Part shown: positions 6,633 through 8,099 of the stretch, piece after piece
Numbering within the stretch: position 1 is the stretch's first letter
Layout: every line of letters starts with the position of its first letter
Assembly: GCA_903912275.1 (NCBI GenBank)
Contig: CAIWGR010000445.1
Location: forward strand, 1 to 8,099
Source of the DNA: an uncultured delta proteobacterium
GTDB lineage: Bacteria > Myxococcota_A > Bradymonadia > REDH01
Length of the DNA: 8,099 bases
Direction of reading: 5' to 3'
Notes under the pieces: generated by a model
Told to the model about the DNA's origin: nothing
The model's database searches: none
What the model saw: the letters and a program-made list of their open reading frames with translations, nothing else
Program-made: the position numbers and the translations under genes

Positions 6633-8009
6633 ATGCAGCTCCTGACCCCCGCCCGAATCGGCAACCTTGTCCTCCGTAACCGCGTCGTGATGTCGCCCAT
6701 GACCCGCAACCGGGCCGATGCAGCCGGCGTGGTCGGCGACTCCACCGTGACCTACTACCGCCAGCGTGCCTCGGCCGGTCTCATCATCACCGAGGCCACC
6801 AACATCTCCGCGGCCGCGCAGGGCTACATGCTGACGCCGGGCATCTGGAGCGAGGCCCAGGTCGAGGGCTGGAGGCGTGTCACGAGCGCCGTCCACAAGG
6901 AGGGCGGCACCATTGTGATGCAGCTCTGGCACACCGGCCGCGTGGGCCACTCGGAGGTGCGCGGTGGCGCGCTCCCGCTCGCGCCCTCTGCGGTTGGCAT
7001 TGAGGGGCAGATGCACTTCACGCCCAGCGGACCGAAGGCCTACGAGGTGCCGCGTGCGATGACGACCGAAGAGGTCGAGGCCACCATCGAGGACTATGCA
7101 ACCGCCGCCGCCAACGCCAAGCGGGCCGGCTTCGATGGCGTCGAACTCCACGCCGCCTTCGGCTACCTGCCGAACGCCTTCCTGGTCGATAACGCCAACC
7201 AGCGCACCGACCGTTTTGGCGGCAGCGTGGAAAACCGGGCCCGCTTTGTGCTCGCGGTGATGGAGCGGCTGGTGGCCGTCTGGGGCGCAGGCCGCGCCGC
7301 CATCCGCCTTTCGCCGACGATCGCCTACAACGGCATGGTCGACAGCGACCCGCTGGCCACCTTCTCCTACCTCATCGAGAAGCTGAACGCCCTGCCCCTC
7401 GCCTACCTGCACCTCATGCGTGCCACGCCCGATGCGACCCGTTTCCCCCACTGGCCGCAAGACACCGTCGCGGCCTTCGGTCCCCTCTTCCACGGGCCAA
7501 TCATCCTCAACGGCGGCTTCGACCGGGATGGCGCAGAGGCTGCGGTCACGGCAGGCGCTGCGGGCGTCTCGTTCGGCGCTCCCTTCGTCGCAAACCCCGA
7601 CCTGGTCGCCCGGCTCGCGGCAGACGCTGCGCTCGCCAAGCCCAACCCCGCCACCTACTACGGCGGCGGCGATACGGGCTACATCGACTACCCCGTTCTC
7701 GCCGAGGCGCCTGCGGCGGCGCCCGGCTACTGGCAGGTCACTGCTCGCGTCACCGACCCCGCAGGCTTCGGGCGCTACACGGCAGTGGCCGGCCCGGTGC
7801 TTGCCGCGTTTGGCGGCCAACCCATCGCACGCGGCGAGCGGTTCGAAGCCTTGGAGGGCTGCGCCACAGGCCGCCCCTACCTGGTCCGCTTCCCCTCCTA
7901 CGCTGCCGCCCGCGCCTGCTTCTACTCGGCCTCCTACCAGGAGGCGATTGCGCTCCGCGCCGAGACGGCCTCGTTCGACATCGTGGTGGTCGAAGGGATG
8001 CCGGCCTAG
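6633..8009 (+). CDS. OYE-family ene-reductase (NemA-like) fused to a DUF1330 domain
   Basis: Residues 1 to about 357 are an Old Yellow Enzyme TIM barrel that would bind FMN and reduce activated C=C bonds (enones, maleimides, possibly nitro compounds) with NAD(P)H. Supporting segments are SPMTR at 21-25, QLWHTGR at 97-103, the H173-containing ELHAAFGY, NQRTDRFGGSVENRARF at 189-205, ANPDLVARL and the C-terminal YYGGGDTGYIDYPVL. Residues about 366-455 (bases 7728-7997) are a complete DUF1330-type domain: GYWQVTARVTD, then GERFEALEG, FPSYAAARACFYSASYQEA and a final VVVEG. Standard NemA proteins are about 365 residues, so this 458-residue protein is a true fusion with one continuous frame. Two normally conserved sites differ: the second residue of the H-x-x-H/N pair is F176, and the usual Arg in the FGR motif is A316. 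ATG 6633 is preceded by GGAA 5 bases upstream and starts the usual OYE N-terminus. Control by the divergent LysR gene is likely. Confidence 0.93.
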   Translation: MQLLTPARIGNLVLRNRVVMSPMTRNRADAAGVVGDSTVTYYRQRASAGLIITEATNISAAAQGYMLTPGIWSEAQVEGWRRVTSAVHKEGGTIVMQLWHTGRVGHSEVRGGALPLAPSAVGIEGQMHFTPSGPKAYEVPRAMTTEEVEATIEDYATAAANAKRAGFDGVELHAAFGYLPNAFLVDNANQRTDRFGGSVENRARFVLAVMERLVAVWGAGRAAIRLSPTIAYNGMVDSDPLATFSYLIEKLNALPLAYLHLMRATPDATRFPHWPQDTVAAFGPLFHGPIILNGGFDRDGAEAAVTAGAAGVSFGAPFVANPDLVARLAADAALAKPNPATYYGGGDTGYIDYPVLAEAPAAAPGYWQVTARVTDPAGFGRYTAVAGPVLAAFGGQPIARGERFEALEGCATGRPYLVRFPSYAAARACFYSASYQEAIALRAETASFDIVVVEGMPA

Positions 8010-8099
8010 GCGGCGCTGTCGCGCAGCACCTTGCTGAGCGGCCGCCCCTTGGCGAGCTCGTCCACCAGCTTGTCGAGGATGCGGATGCGGCGCATGAGC
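8006..8099 (-). CDS. C-terminal end of an unrecognised gene, 5' part outside window
   Basis: Read on the minus strand from the right edge, the frame encodes LMRRIRILDKLVDELAKGRP followed by LSKVLRDSAA and a TAG at 8008-8006. That makes 30 codons, with a charged amphipathic helix pattern and GC-rich wobble positions like real coding sequence. The tail has no motif I can assign to a family. The ATG within it could in theory initiate a very short ORF, but a longer gene running off the window is more likely. It converges on the ene-reductase gene, and the two stop codons overlap in CTAG. Confidence 0.6.
   Translation of the reverse strand, partial: LMRRIRILDKLVDELAKGRPLSKVLRDSAA

Noticed and set aside
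6435..7820. A 461-codon open frame on the minus strand opposite the ene-reductase
   Set aside because: It has a shadow composition (Gly, Arg, Val, His) and no domain, and it overlaps both the LysR N-terminus and the OYE barrel, which are certain.

Overview
This is a GC-rich, densely coding stretch of bacterial chromosome. Two features suggest Myxococcota or a neighbouring delta-proteobacterial lineage: a pair of lipoproteins with long Asp/Glu/Thr/Ser-rich linkers after the lipobox, and a cysteine-rich von Willebrand A lipoprotein of a type common in that group. This assignment is an inference from gene style; no marker gene is present. There are no tRNA or rRNA genes, no CRISPR array, no transposase and no insertion-sequence ends.

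Layout. (1) Bases 1-1011, plus strand: the 3' part of a protein that may be a GNAT-fold acyltransferase, cut by the left edge. (2) 1012-1230: a 219-base gap with a small hairpin, an isolated -35-like hexamer and a clear ribosome binding site. (3) 1231-2184, plus: a retinol-dehydrogenase/WWOX-like short-chain dehydrogenase. (4) 2213-4054 and 4222-5454, both minus: two predicted lipoproteins, a GxGYxYP-family protein and a VWA-domain protein with a MIDAS motif. The VWA gene is upstream, so the two may be co-transcribed. (5) 5620-6540, minus, and 6633-8009, plus: a divergent pair made of a LysR-type regulator (CrgA-like) and an Old Yellow Enzyme (OYE) family ene-reductase, separated by a 92-base control region with an imperfect inverted repeat. 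(6) 8006-8099, minus: the last 30 codons of an unrecognised gene that converges on the ene-reductase and shares its CTAG stop palindrome.

Function. The LysR/ene-reductase pair looks like a classic locally regulated reductase module for electrophilic enones, quinones or nitro compounds. The reductase is unusual. A complete DUF1330 domain is fused to its C-terminus, and two positions that are normally conserved in the OYE family are changed: the second residue of the catalytic H-x-x-H/N pair is Phe, and an Arg that normally contacts the FMN phosphate is Ala. The two lipoproteins probably sit on the cell envelope. The GxGYxYP protein also has a substituted family motif (Gly to Gln). I found no obvious new multi-gene system. 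The fused, altered ene-reductase and its regulator are the most noteworthy part of the window.
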